A stretch of DNA of 64,000 bases from Actinoplanes oblitus (GTDB taxonomy: Bacteria > Actinomycetota > Actinomycetes > Mycobacteriales > Micromonosporaceae), in contig NZ_CP126980.1 in the NCBI RefSeq assembly GCF_030252345.1, forward strand, positions 62,001-126,000. The letters run 5' to 3'. Below are positions 35,806 to 45,870 of this stretch, in pieces (position 1 is the first letter of the stretch; each line of letters begins with the position of its first letter). A program made the translations under genes and the position numbers. The notes under the pieces were generated by a model. That model was not told the origin of the DNA and did not search any database. It saw only the letters and a list, made by a program, of their open reading frames with translations.

Positions 35806-35837
35806 GTCCCGCCCGCCGGTTCCCCGGCGGGCGGGAC
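35806..35837 (+). promoter_or_regulatory. Strong intra-operon hairpin between grpE and dnaJ
   Basis: A perfect 14-bp stem (GTCCCGCCCGCCGG / CCGGCGGGCGGGAC) around TTCC, 12 bases after the grpE stop and with no T run. It could be a partial terminator or an RNA-stability and processing element that sets the ratio of DnaK/GrpE to DnaJ/HspR. Confidence 0.6.
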
Positions 35838-35869
35838 GGCACCCATCATGAGTCGAGGAGGTGGACCAA

Positions 35870-37066
35870 CTGAGCTCGAAGGACTGGCTCGAGAAGGACT
35901 TCTACGCCGTTCTCGGCGTGAACAAGTCCGCCTCAACCGACGAGATCAAGAAGGCGTACCGGAAACTCGCCCGCGACCTGCATCCCGACCGCAACCCCGA
36001 CAACAAGGAGGCGGAGGAGAAGTTCAAGGCCGCGTCCGAGGCGTACGACGTGCTGGCCGACGACAAGAAGCGCAAAGAGTACGACGAGATGCGCTCCCTG
36101 TTCGGCTCCGGTGCGTTCCGCCGGGGCGCCGGCCGGCCCGGTGGCGGTGCCCAGTTCGACCCGTCCGACCTGTTCGGTGGTTTCACCGGGGCCGGTGCGG
36201 CGGGTGGCGGGGCGGACCGCCGGTTCGGCGGCACCGGGTTCTCCGACATCTTCAGCTCGATCTTCTCCGGCGGCGGTGGCGCCAGCCCGGCCGGGCGACG
36301 TGGCCCGCAGCGCGGTCGCGACGTGGAGACCGAGGTGACACTGGACTTCGCGCAGGCCGTGCGGGGCACCACGCTGCCGCTGACCCTGCGCACCCCGGGT
36401 GCCTGCGACACCTGCCGCGGCTCCGGGGCCAAGCCGGGCACCATCCCGCGCTCCTGCGCGAAATGCCACGGTACCGGCCTGGTCTCCAGCAACCAGGGCT
36501 CGTTCAGCTTCTCCGAGCCGTGCCGCGAGTGTCAGGGCTCGGGCAGCATCGTCGACGAGAAGTGCCCGGAGTGTCGTGGCACCGGCGGCGTGACCAAGAC
36601 CCGGACGATCAACGTGCGCTTCCCGGCCGGTGTCGCCGACGGGCAGCGGATCCGGCTCAGCGGCCGGGGCGAGCCGGGCGATCGGGGTGGCCCGGCCGGT
36701 GACCTGTACGTGCAGGTCAAGGTGCGTCCCGACGAGCTGTTCGGGCGCAGCGGCGACGACCTCACGCTGACCGTCCCGATCAGCGTGGCCGAGGCCGTGC
36801 TCGGCACCGACCTGCGGGTGCCCACCCTGGACAACCCGGTGACGCTGCGAGTGCCGGCCGGTACACCGAGCGGCCGCAAGCTGCGGGCCCGGGGCAAGGG
36901 CGTGGTCCGCAAGGAGGGCCAGGCGGGCGACCTGATCGTCACGGTCGAGGTGCAGATCCCGTCCGGGGTGACCGGCGAGGCCCGGGACGCGCTGGAGAAA
37001 TTCGCGAAACTCACCCCGCCCGCGGGGCGGGAACGGCTCGAAGCGCGCGTGCGCAAGACCGGCTAG
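35870..37066 (+). CDS. dnaJ: Chaperone DnaJ
   Basis: About 398 residues. J-domain with HPD ([12 protein letters not shown]), a G/F-rich linker, four CxxCxGxG zinc motifs ([32 protein letters not shown], about residues 178-240) and the two C-terminal beta domains. No ATG opens the frame. The in-frame GTG at 35861 shares its first base with the GAGGAGG sequence and cannot use it. The CTG at 35870 stands 8 bases after GAGGAGG, and translation from it gives (M)[16 protein letters not shown], the usual DnaJ1 opening. I therefore propose a CTG start. It stimulates the DnaK ATPase. Confidence 0.9.
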   Translation: MSSKDWLEKDFYAVLGVNKSASTDEIKKAYRKLARDLHPDRNPDNKEAEEKFKAASEAYDVLADDKKRKEYDEMRSLFGSGAFRRGAGRPGGGAQFDPSDLFGGFTGAGAAGGGADRRFGGTGFSDIFSSIFSGGGGASPAGRRGPQRGRDVETEVTLDFAQAVRGTTLPLTLRTPGACDTCRGSGAKPGTIPRSCAKCHGTGLVSSNQGSFSFSEPCRECQGSGSIVDEKCPECRGTGGVTKTRTINVRFPAGVADGQRIRLSGRGEPGDRGGPAGDLYVQVKVRPDELFGRSGDDLTLTVPISVAEAVLGTDLRVPTLDNPVTLRVPAGTPSGRKLRARGKGVVRKEGQAGDLIVTVEVQIPSGVTGEARDALEKFAKLTPPAGRERLEARVRKTG

Positions 37067-37086
37067 AGACCCTCCGGAGGTGGCAC

Positions 37087-37530
37087 ATGTATGAGGAGAT
37101 CCACGTCTCGGTCGAACAGGCCTCCGACGCGAAGGTCCTGATCATCTCCGTGGCGGCCCGGCTGGCCGGGATGCACCCACAGACGCTGCGCCAGTACGAC
37201 CGGCTCGGCCTGGTGCAGCCGGGTCGTGCCGGTGGTGGCGGCCGGCGATACAGCGAACGAGACGTGGCGCTGCTCCGCGAGGTGCAGCGGCTGAGCCAGG
37301 AGGACGGGGTCAACCTGGCCGGCATCAAGCGGATCATCGGCCTCGAGCAGATGGCCGGCGACCTGCAGCAGCGGGTCGCCGAGCTCGAACAGCAGCTGGC
37401 CGACGCCTACGCCCGGATCGCCCAGCTGGAGGCGATGAACCCGTACGCGGGCCGCGGTGACCTGGTCCGCCAGGAGAACCACTCCACAGCACTGGTGGTC
37501 TGGCGTCCGCGCCGCCCCGCGGACAGATAG
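37087..37530 (+). CDS. hspR: Heat-shock repressor HspR, MerR family
   Basis: 147 residues. MerR-type winged helix: VLIISVAARLAGMHPQTLRQYDRLGLVQPGRAGGGGRRYSERDVALLREVQRLSQEDGVNLAGIKRII, the exact pattern of HspR, followed by a coiled coil (LQQRVAELEQQLADAYARIAQLEAM) and a short C-terminal tail ending in a basic stretch. It binds HAIR sites with DnaK as co-repressor; both HAIR sites are in this window (before dnaK and clpB). Position last in its own operon gives negative autoregulation. An 11-bp terminator-type stem follows 2 bases after the stop. Confidence 0.95.
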   Translation: MYEEIHVSVEQASDAKVLIISVAARLAGMHPQTLRQYDRLGLVQPGRAGGGGRRYSERDVALLREVQRLSQEDGVNLAGIKRIIGLEQMAGDLQQRVAELEQQLADAYARIAQLEAMNPYAGRGDLVRQENHSTALVVWRPRRPADR

Positions 37531-37531
37531 C

Positions 37532-37562
37532 AACGGCGGCCCCCAGATGAGGGGCCGCCGTT
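37532..37562 (+). terminator. Terminator of the dnaK operon
   Basis: A 12-bp perfect stem AACGGCGGCCCC / GGGGCCGCCGTT with a 7-base loop, followed by TACG. Confidence 0.9.
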
Positions 37563-37584
37563 ACGACACGTAGTTACCTGTTGA

Positions 37585-38049
37585 TTACCGCCGGTTGAAA
37601 AGGCCGAGCCGGCGCGGGTTGCGCACCAGGCCGCCCTCCATCCAGTCGTGGTGGTCGAACAGCTCCGGCCGGGTCATCAGGACCCGGGTGTTGTGCGCCC
37701 AGATCTGCATCGGCTCGTCGCCGACCTCCTCGGCGCGCTCCACCCATTTCTTGAGCCGCCGCCTGCGCTGGTTGCTCGCATTCTGCCGGACACCGTCCGC
37801 CGCGTAGATGTACATGCAGTGCTGCGCGAACCGCCGGGCCGGGCACTGCCGGTCCATGGCCAGCTCGAACAGCGTCGGGCCGAGCACGTCGCCGGAGATC
37901 AGCAGATCCCAGTCACGTGGCATCGTGCTCAGCGGCACCGACTCGGGGTGATAGGCCCACGCCTCCATCTCACCCGGCTTGGGATCGACGGGGTTCTGGA
38001 ACCCCAGGAAAGTCGCCTCACGCACGCTCAACGCCGCCGCCTCATTCAT
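37585..38049 (-). CDS. Conserved hypothetical protein next to the dnaK operon
   Basis: About 154 residues from the ATG at 38049 (MNEAAALSVREATFLGFQN); a GTG at 38073 or TTG at 38103 could also be used. Soluble, rich in Trp, Arg and Met: WAYHPESVPLSTMPRDWDLLISGDVLG, CMYIYAADGVRQNASNQRRRRLKKWVERAEEVGDEPMQIWAHNTRVLMTRPELFDHHDW. I do not recognise the family. It converges with hspR and shares its terminator region. Function unknown. Confidence 0.65.
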   Translation of the reverse strand: MNEAAALSVREATFLGFQNPVDPKPGEMEAWAYHPESVPLSTMPRDWDLLISGDVLGPTLFELAMDRQCPARRFAQHCMYIYAADGVRQNASNQRRRRLKKWVERAEEVGDEPMQIWAHNTRVLMTRPELFDHHDWMEGGLVRNPRRLGLFNRR

Positions 38050-38185
38050 CCGTTCGCGCGCGATCCGGGTCACATCCGCCGTCGCGCGTGTCGAACGTCC
38101 CAATACACAGAGTTGTCGCGGCGCAACGGTAGCGCGATCAACGAGTGAACGGAAGTGTCAACAGTTCACATTCAGATACTGGACA

Positions 38186-38212
38186 GTAACTTTCGGCGGG
38201 GGCGCCTGTTAC
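38186..38212 (-). terminator. Hairpin after the antiporter gene
   Basis: GTAAC / GTTAC outer arms and GGCG / CGCC inner arms form an interrupted stem 5 bases beyond the stop of the minus-strand antiporter gene. Confidence 0.5.
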
Positions 38213-38217
38213 CCGGC

Positions 38218-39426
38218 TCACTCGGCGCTGGGCAGGGGTTTTGTCGTCGGCCGCCGCGCCGCCATCCGCCGGCGAATCAGGTTCCTGAACCAGGCATAGT
38301 CGGCGAGCCGGGCCAGCATCGGTCCGCAGACCACCGTGATCAACACGTAGGCGGTGGCGAGCGGCGCGAGCTTCGGCTCCACCCCGGAGGCGACCGCGAG
38401 TCCGGCGATCACCACCGAGAACTCGCCGCGCGGGGTGAGCGCCAGCCCGGCCCGTAGCCGGCCGGGCAGCGCGATCCCGGCCCGCCGGGCGGCCAGATAC
38501 CCGGTGGCCACCTTGGTCAGCATGGTGAGCACCGCCAGGCCCAGCGCCGGGAGCAGCACCGGCGGCATGTCGGCCGGGTCGGTGGAGAGCCCGAAGAAGA
38601 CGAAGAACACCGCCGCGAACAGGTCCCGCAGCGGCGACAGCATCTCGGTGGCGTGGTGCGCGACCGGCCCGGAGAGCGCGATGCCGACCAGGAACGCGCC
38701 GACCGCCTCGGAAACCTTGAGCTCGGCGGCCACCCCGGCCACGAACAGGGTCAGCCCGAGAACGCTGAGCAGCAGCGCCTCCGGGTCCTTCACCGACATG
38801 AACCGGCTGATCGTGCCGCCGTACCGGATCGCCACCACCAGCACCGCGATCACCGTGACCACCGCGACGGCGAGCGTACTGAGCCCGCCCAGCAGGCCCA
38901 CCCCGGCCAGCACCGCCGTCGCGATCGGCAGGTAGAACGCCATCGCCAGGTCCTCGATGACCAGCACCGAGAGGATCACCGGGGTCTCCCGGTTGCCGAG
39001 CCGGCCCAGGTCGCCGAGCACCTTGGCGATCACCCCGGAGGACGAGACCCAGGTGATCCCGGCGAGCACCAGCGCCGCCTTCAGATCCCAGCCCAGCAGG
39101 ACCGCGAACAGTGCCCCGGGCAGCGCGTTGAGCAGCATGTCGAGGACACCCGCCGGTGCTGCCGAGCGCAGGTTGCCGACCAGCTCGTCGGCCGAGTACT
39201 CCAAGCCCAGCATGACCAGGAGCAGGATCACCCCGATCTGGGCGCCGATCGCGATGAAGTCCTCGCTGGCCGAGAGCGGGACCAGCCCGCCGCGCCCGAA
39301 GAACAGCCCGGCCAGCAGGTAGAGCGGGATCGGCGACAGCCCGAACCGGCGGCCCGCGCGGCCCAGCATCCCGAGGCCGAACAGCAGCGCCCCGATCTCG
39401 ATGAGCAGGACGGTGGAGGCATGCAC
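38218..39426 (-). CDS. Cation:proton antiporter, CPA2 (Kef/KhtU-like)
   Basis: 402 residues, GTG start. Ten or more hydrophobic helices run through the protein. Family features: IPLYLLAGLFFG, GVILLLVMLGLEYS, the SSSGVIAKVLGDLGR and VIEDLAMAFYLP region that holds the ion-binding Asp, and FFVFFGLSTDP. There is no C-terminal TrkA-N domain; the regulatory part is encoded separately by the gene just upstream, 6 bases away, exactly as in KhtT-KhtU of Bacillus. It likely exports K+ (or Na+/NH4+) in exchange for protons. Confidence 0.9.
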   Translation of the reverse strand: MHASTVLLIEIGALLFGLGMLGRAGRRFGLSPIPLYLLAGLFFGRGGLVPLSASEDFIAIGAQIGVILLLVMLGLEYSADELVGNLRSAAPAGVLDMLLNALPGALFAVLLGWDLKAALVLAGITWVSSSGVIAKVLGDLGRLGNRETPVILSVLVIEDLAMAFYLPIATAVLAGVGLLGGLSTLAVAVVTVIAVLVVAIRYGGTISRFMSVKDPEALLLSVLGLTLFVAGVAAELKVSEAVGAFLVGIALSGPVAHHATEMLSPLRDLFAAVFFVFFGLSTDPADMPPVLLPALGLAVLTMLTKVATGYLAARRAGIALPGRLRAGLALTPRGEFSVVIAGLAVASGVEPKLAPLATAYVLITVVCGPMLARLADYAWFRNLIRRRMAARRPTTKPLPSAE

Positions 39427-39432
39427 GACAAC

Positions 39433-39939
39433 TCAGCCGTCGGTGTCGCCGGCCAGGATGGCGGTGACACCGTCCAGGCCGTCGCGGGTGCCGACGGCGA
39501 CGACCACGTCGTTCGCCTCGAACTGGAAGGTGGGGCCGGGGGACGGGATCACCTCGCGGTCGCGCAGCACCGCCACGATCGACGCACTGGTGCGGGTGCG
39601 GGCCCGGGTGTCGCCGAGGCGCCGGCCGACGAATGGCGAACCGGCCGGCAGCGCGATCTGCTCAGTGAGCAGCCCGGCCGCCTGCTGGCGCAGGCCGGCC
39701 AGCTGGCTGAGCATCAGCGACGCGCCGAGGACGTCGGCCAGGGCCTCCGCCTCGTCGTCGGTCAGCGGGATCGAGGCCAGGCACGAGTCCGGGTCGTCCA
39801 CGTCGTAGAGCACCAGGTCGCGACGCCCGTTGCGGTGCGAGACCACCCCGACGGTACGCCCGGAGGAGGTCACCAGGTCGTGTCGGACACCGATACCCGG
39901 CAGCGGAGTCTGTTCCACCCGTACGCGCACGATCTCCAC
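39433..39939 (-). CDS. KhtT-like regulatory subunit of the antiporter
   Basis: 168 residues from a GTG at 39939. The N-terminal half reads VEIVRVRVEQTPLPGIGVRHDLVTSSGRTVGVVSHRNGRRDLVLYD, the KhtT N-terminal domain; the C-terminal half (about residues 85-160) is a RCK_C/TrkA-C ligand domain (ALPAGSPFVGRRLGDTRARTRTSASIVAVLRDREVIPSPGPTFQFEANDVVVAVGT). In Bacillus KhtT binds c-di-AMP through this domain and opens the antiporter. It lies 6 bases from the antiporter gene in the same direction. Confidence 0.88.
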   Translation of the reverse strand: MEIVRVRVEQTPLPGIGVRHDLVTSSGRTVGVVSHRNGRRDLVLYDVDDPDSCLASIPLTDDEAEALADVLGASLMLSQLAGLRQQAAGLLTEQIALPAGSPFVGRRLGDTRARTRTSASIVAVLRDREVIPSPGPTFQFEANDVVVAVGTRDGLDGVTAILAGDTDG

Positions 39940-39974
39940 GTTAGCCCGCGGAGAGTGATTTACGTCGCGGAGTG

Positions 39975-41177
39975 TCAGTCCTGCTCGGCACTCAGCTCGG
40001 CCAGTGGCGCGGTCGCCGGGATCGCCGGCGGCTTCGCCACCAGCAGCAGGAGCAGGCCGAGGACGGCGAGGACCAGATTCATTCCGTACGCCAGGCGGTA
40101 GCCGTGCACCTGCGCGATGCCGAAGAGCGGTGCCGCGAGGATGTTGCCGAGCGGGAAGGCGTTGGTGAACATCGTGGTCACCCGGCCCGGGTGCGCCGGC
40201 ATCATCTCCTGCACGTAAGAGATGCCCATCCCGGAGGTGGCCGCGATGAACAGGGCGTTCAGCACCTGGGCGGCGGCCAGCATCCCGATCGACTGGGCGG
40301 TCGCCGCCACCGCCTGATAGGCCACCGCGCACACCGTGCCGGCCAGGATCAGCCGGCGCAGCGGCATCCTGGTGCTGAGCGCACCGAAGCCGAGCATCAG
40401 CGGGATCTCCAGGGCCGCGCAGAGCCCGAGGATCAGGCCGGCGTCGCCGACCGAGCCGTGCAGGTCGGTGCTGACGTACAGGGACATCGCCTGCACGCCG
40501 AGCACCATCGTGGTGGTGAGCAGGACGAAGCCGCCGATGATCGGGTAGATCGCGCGCGGCGGACGGACCCGGGCGCCTCGCTCCGACGGGGTACTGGCGG
40601 GTGCCTCGATCTCGGGCAGCCAGCGCACGGCGATCAGGGCGGCGACGAGATAGAGGACGGCGGCGGTGCCATAGACGTACCGGAAATCGGTTTTGTCCAG
40701 AAGGATCGCCGCAAGCGGCGGACCGCCGACCCAGGCGATCGAGAAGATCGTGCGCAGTGCGCTGATGCCCATCGCGGCCCGGCCCGGGTCGTCGCCGGCG
40801 AGCACCTGCCGGGCATAGGCGAACGACTGCGGATAGAACGAGCCGGCGAACGCCGTGGCGGTGACGGTCAGCGCCAGCAGGACCCAGTAGTCCCGGATCA
40901 TCGAGGTGAGCCCGGTGCCCGCGCAGCCGGCCAGGGCGGCGGCGATGAGCAACATGCGCCGGATCGGGCGACGGTCCGAGATCCGGCCGATCACCTGCGA
41001 CATCGCCACCCCGGAGAGGGAGGCGACGATCAGGAACGCGGAAACCTGGAACGGGCTCGCGTGCACCGCGGTGCTGAGAAACAGGCCGAGGAACGGGCCG
41101 ACCACCGCGGTCGCCACCCCGGAGGCGAGAAAGATGAAGCCGAGCGGGAGCAGCCGCCGCGACAGGAGGCGCGTCAC
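39975..41177 (-). CDS. MFS transporter, sugar-efflux-like
   Basis: 400 residues from the GTG at 41177 (VTRLLSRRLLPLGFIFLASG). Twelve hydrophobic helices are visible in two six-helix halves. The conserved loop 2-3 motif appears as GRISDRRPIRRMLL, and FAYARQVLAGDDPGRAAMGISALRTIFSIAWVGGPPLAA and YVQEMMPAHPGRVTTMFTNAFPLGNILAAPLFG resemble the SET sugar-efflux branch. The substrate is unknown. The stop is 35 bases before the khtT-like start, so it may be co-transcribed, though it could end alone. Confidence 0.85.
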   Translation of the reverse strand: MTRLLSRRLLPLGFIFLASGVATAVVGPFLGLFLSTAVHASPFQVSAFLIVASLSGVAMSQVIGRISDRRPIRRMLLIAAALAGCAGTGLTSMIRDYWVLLALTVTATAFAGSFYPQSFAYARQVLAGDDPGRAAMGISALRTIFSIAWVGGPPLAAILLDKTDFRYVYGTAAVLYLVAALIAVRWLPEIEAPASTPSERGARVRPPRAIYPIIGGFVLLTTTMVLGVQAMSLYVSTDLHGSVGDAGLILGLCAALEIPLMLGFGALSTRMPLRRLILAGTVCAVAYQAVAATAQSIGMLAAAQVLNALFIAATSGMGISYVQEMMPAHPGRVTTMFTNAFPLGNILAAPLFGIAQVHGYRLAYGMNLVLAVLGLLLLLVAKPPAIPATAPLAELSAEQD

Positions 41178-41258
41178 CAGCCAAACGTTACGTCCGATCA
41201 GGAGAGAGCGCTTTCGCAGGTGGTGACCATCACGCGGGGTTGCCACGGGCGAGCTAAA

Positions 41259-41279
41259 GTTGAGTGGAATACGCTCAAG
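41259..41279 (+). promoter_or_regulatory. HAIR operator of clpB
   Basis: GTTGAGT-N7-GCTCAAG at 41259-41279 matches the HAIR consensus CTTGAGT-N7-ACTCAAG at all but two end positions; the inner TTGAG...CTCAA dyad is intact. It lies 42 bases before the clpB start. Confidence 0.85.
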
Positions 41280-41321
41280 TCTGTTGGGTTACACCCGGTG
41301 GGAAGCCGATCAGGGGAGCTC

Positions 41322-43907
<2,586 letters not shown>

Positions 43908-43920
43908 GCCCGGTCACGAG

Positions 43921-43946
43921 AAAGGCCCCGGATCTCCGGGGCCTTT
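43921..43946 (+). terminator. Terminator of clpB
   Basis: An 11-bp stem AAAGGCCCCGG / CCGGGGCCTTT with a 4-base loop (ATCT). It also sits at the 3' end of the convergent small gene. Confidence 0.9.
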
Positions 43947-43952
43947 CGTCGT

Positions 43953-44129
43953 CTAGGAGGCTGCTTCGCGATGCCGGTAGGCGTGGGTCATCAGGACATC
44001 CGTGATGGCGTGCTCGCCGTCGGAGGACCAGATCCTGATCCCGTCTCGATGAAGTTGATACCGGACGTCCTTGAAGCGGGTCCGGGTGTCGTCATGGTGA
44101 ACGACGGTCAGGGTGTCTGCGTGCGGCAT
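43953..44129 (-). CDS. Small hypothetical protein (58 aa)
   Basis: 58 residues, MPHADTLTVVHHDDTRTRFK, from the ATG at 44129 with GGTGAG 5 bases upstream; a GTG three codons earlier is possible. The sequence pattern of short strands (LTVVHHDDT, VRYQLHRDGIRIWS) and the ending MTHAYRHREAAS suggest a small beta-rich protein. Function unknown. Confidence 0.6.
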   Translation of the reverse strand: MPHADTLTVVHHDDTRTRFKDVRYQLHRDGIRIWSSDGEHAITDVLMTHAYRHREAAS

Positions 44130-44138
44130 GGGACTCAC

Positions 44139-44478
44139 CGGTCCTTGTCAGGTCTGGGGCGGCCGCGGTGTGGTCACGCGGCCGGCGCAATCGGGAAGGC
44201 GCCCGGCATCGGTCTGCCTCGGCCCCGGCGATGGGTGAGCGGGGCGGGCGACTCGTGCGGGCAGCGGGTGGCGTTGGAGGTCTCAGGTGCCTGCGGGACG
44301 CCACGCCATGGAAGTCTAGGTGGTGGCGTCCAGCGATGCCGCCCCTCGAACGAGCGACCCCTTCCACGGGCAGATGAGTCATCGTCGCCCGATGTTGCCA
44401 CAGCGTTGCGCAGCGTGTACGCCGGTCGCGAGACGTGGCCTCCGGCCGATACCGTGAATGGATCTAGAGGAGGACTCT
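44139..44478. other. Intergenic spacer, no gene seen
   Basis: Frames open on both strands but lack ribosome sites and consistent composition. The only clear signal is the ribosome site AGAGGAGGA at its right end, which serves the next gene. Confidence 0.4.
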
Positions 44479-45726
44479 GTGACCGTTCCCACCTACCCGC
44501 CGCCATACCTCGGGGCGTCGCCGCCACACGGCCGGCCGACCACCGTGACGATCTCATCAGTGCTGCTCTTCGTCATCGCCGCGGCTCAGGTGGGTTACGC
44601 GTTTCTCACCTTCTCCGCCCTCAACGGCGCCGGGGACGTCTACGCGGACGAGTACAGCGGCACCGAGTTCGAGGACTTCGGCGCCGGCCTCACCTCGCTG
44701 TCGGTGATGACCATCGTGATCTATCTGATCGTCGCCGTCGGTCTGACCCTGCTCGGCATCTTCAACCTGCGCGGCAAGCAGCCGTCCCGGGTGATCACCT
44801 GGGTGGTCGCCGGGCTGCTGACGTGCTGCGCGGTGGTCGTGCCGTACACCTCGATCGTGCTGGTCACCCAGTTCGCCACGGTGGCCGGCGAGAATTCGAC
44901 CGGGACGGGCCAGCTGCCCAGCCAGCGGGAGCTGGACGCGCGGCTGGCGGACGTGGTGCCCGGCTGGTTCGAGTCGGCCGGGGTGATCTTCACGCTGTTC
45001 ACGCTCGGTGCGCTGATCGCGGTGATCATTCTGCTGGCGGTGCCGCCGTCGAACCGGTTCTTCAAGAAGCCGGTGGCCGGGTGGGGGCCGTATCAGTTCG
45101 GGCAGCCGTACGCGGCCGGGTATGGGCAGCCGGGGGGTGGGCAGCCTGGGTTCGGGCAGCCGGGGCAGCCGGTGCCGGGGTTGCCGCCGTATCCGGGGCA
45201 GCAGGCTGGTGGTGGGCCGTCGCCGTATCCGGGGCAGCCTGGTGGGGCGGCGCCGTATCCCGGGCAGTCGTCGTATCCGGGGCAGCCTGGTGGGGCGGCG
45301 CCGTATCCCGGGCAGTCGTCGTATCCGGGGCAGCCGGCGGCGTATCCCGGGTATCCGGGACAGCAGCCCGGTTATCCCGGAGCGGGTGGGTATCCGGAGC
45401 AGCCGGGGTACCCGGGCGGGTACCCACCGGCCGGCGGGCCTTACTCGGGCACTCCCGGGCAGCCGGCGGCGTCGGTGCCGGAATCCGCTCAGGCTCCGGC
45501 TGAGTTCGGGCCGGCGAGTGATCCGTGGCAGGTGCCCCACACCCCCTCAACCGGCCACGCGCCGGAGCCCGCGGCCTGGGCTGGCTGGCCGGAGTCCGCG
45601 CCCCCGGCCGGCTCGGCGCCGGAGTCCGCGCCTCCGGCCGGCTCCGTGCCTCCGGCCGGCTCGGAGCAGGAGGCGCCGCCCGCTCAGTCGGCCGAGGAGC
45701 GGCGGCCACCGCAGGACCCGGCCTGA
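44479..45726 (+). CDS. Four-helix membrane protein with PYPGQ-repeat tail
   Basis: 415 residues from the GTG at 44479, preceded by AGAGGAGGA. Residues 25-200 hold four transmembrane helices ([79 protein letters not shown]) with an acidic loop after helix 1. A cytoplasmic or surface tail of about 200 residues follows, dominated by Gly-Gln-Pro-Tyr repeats; a 16-residue unit ([16 protein letters not shown]) is repeated twice in a row. The end is rich in SAPPAGS. Function unknown; the tail may bind other proteins or phase-separate. Confidence 0.8.
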   Translation: MTVPTYPPPYLGASPPHGRPTTVTISSVLLFVIAAAQVGYAFLTFSALNGAGDVYADEYSGTEFEDFGAGLTSLSVMTIVIYLIVAVGLTLLGIFNLRGKQPSRVITWVVAGLLTCCAVVVPYTSIVLVTQFATVAGENSTGTGQLPSQRELDARLADVVPGWFESAGVIFTLFTLGALIAVIILLAVPPSNRFFKKPVAGWGPYQFGQPYAAGYGQPGGGQPGFGQPGQPVPGLPPYPGQQAGGGPSPYPGQPGGAAPYPGQSSYPGQPGGAAPYPGQSSYPGQPAAYPGYPGQQPGYPGAGGYPEQPGYPGGYPPAGGPYSGTPGQPAASVPESAQAPAEFGPASDPWQVPHTPSTGHAPEPAAWAGWPESAPPAGSAPESAPPAGSVPPAGSEQEAPPAQSAEERRPPQDPA

Positions 45727-45870
45727 CCCCATCCTGCCCGTTGATTCGCGAACCGGCCCGTCTGTCCACAGGCGGGCCGGTTCGCTTGTCCACAGGCGTA
45801 CCGGTCCGCCCACGTCAGGGGCCGGCCACGCGGTAGGTTCGTGGCCAGCCGATCACCGCGGGAGCCATCG

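Noticed and set aside
39972..41321. N-terminal extension of clpB by 450 codons
   Set aside because: The frame runs antisense through the MFS gene and across the HAIR operator; the ATG at 41322 has a ribosome site and the standard ClpB N-terminus.
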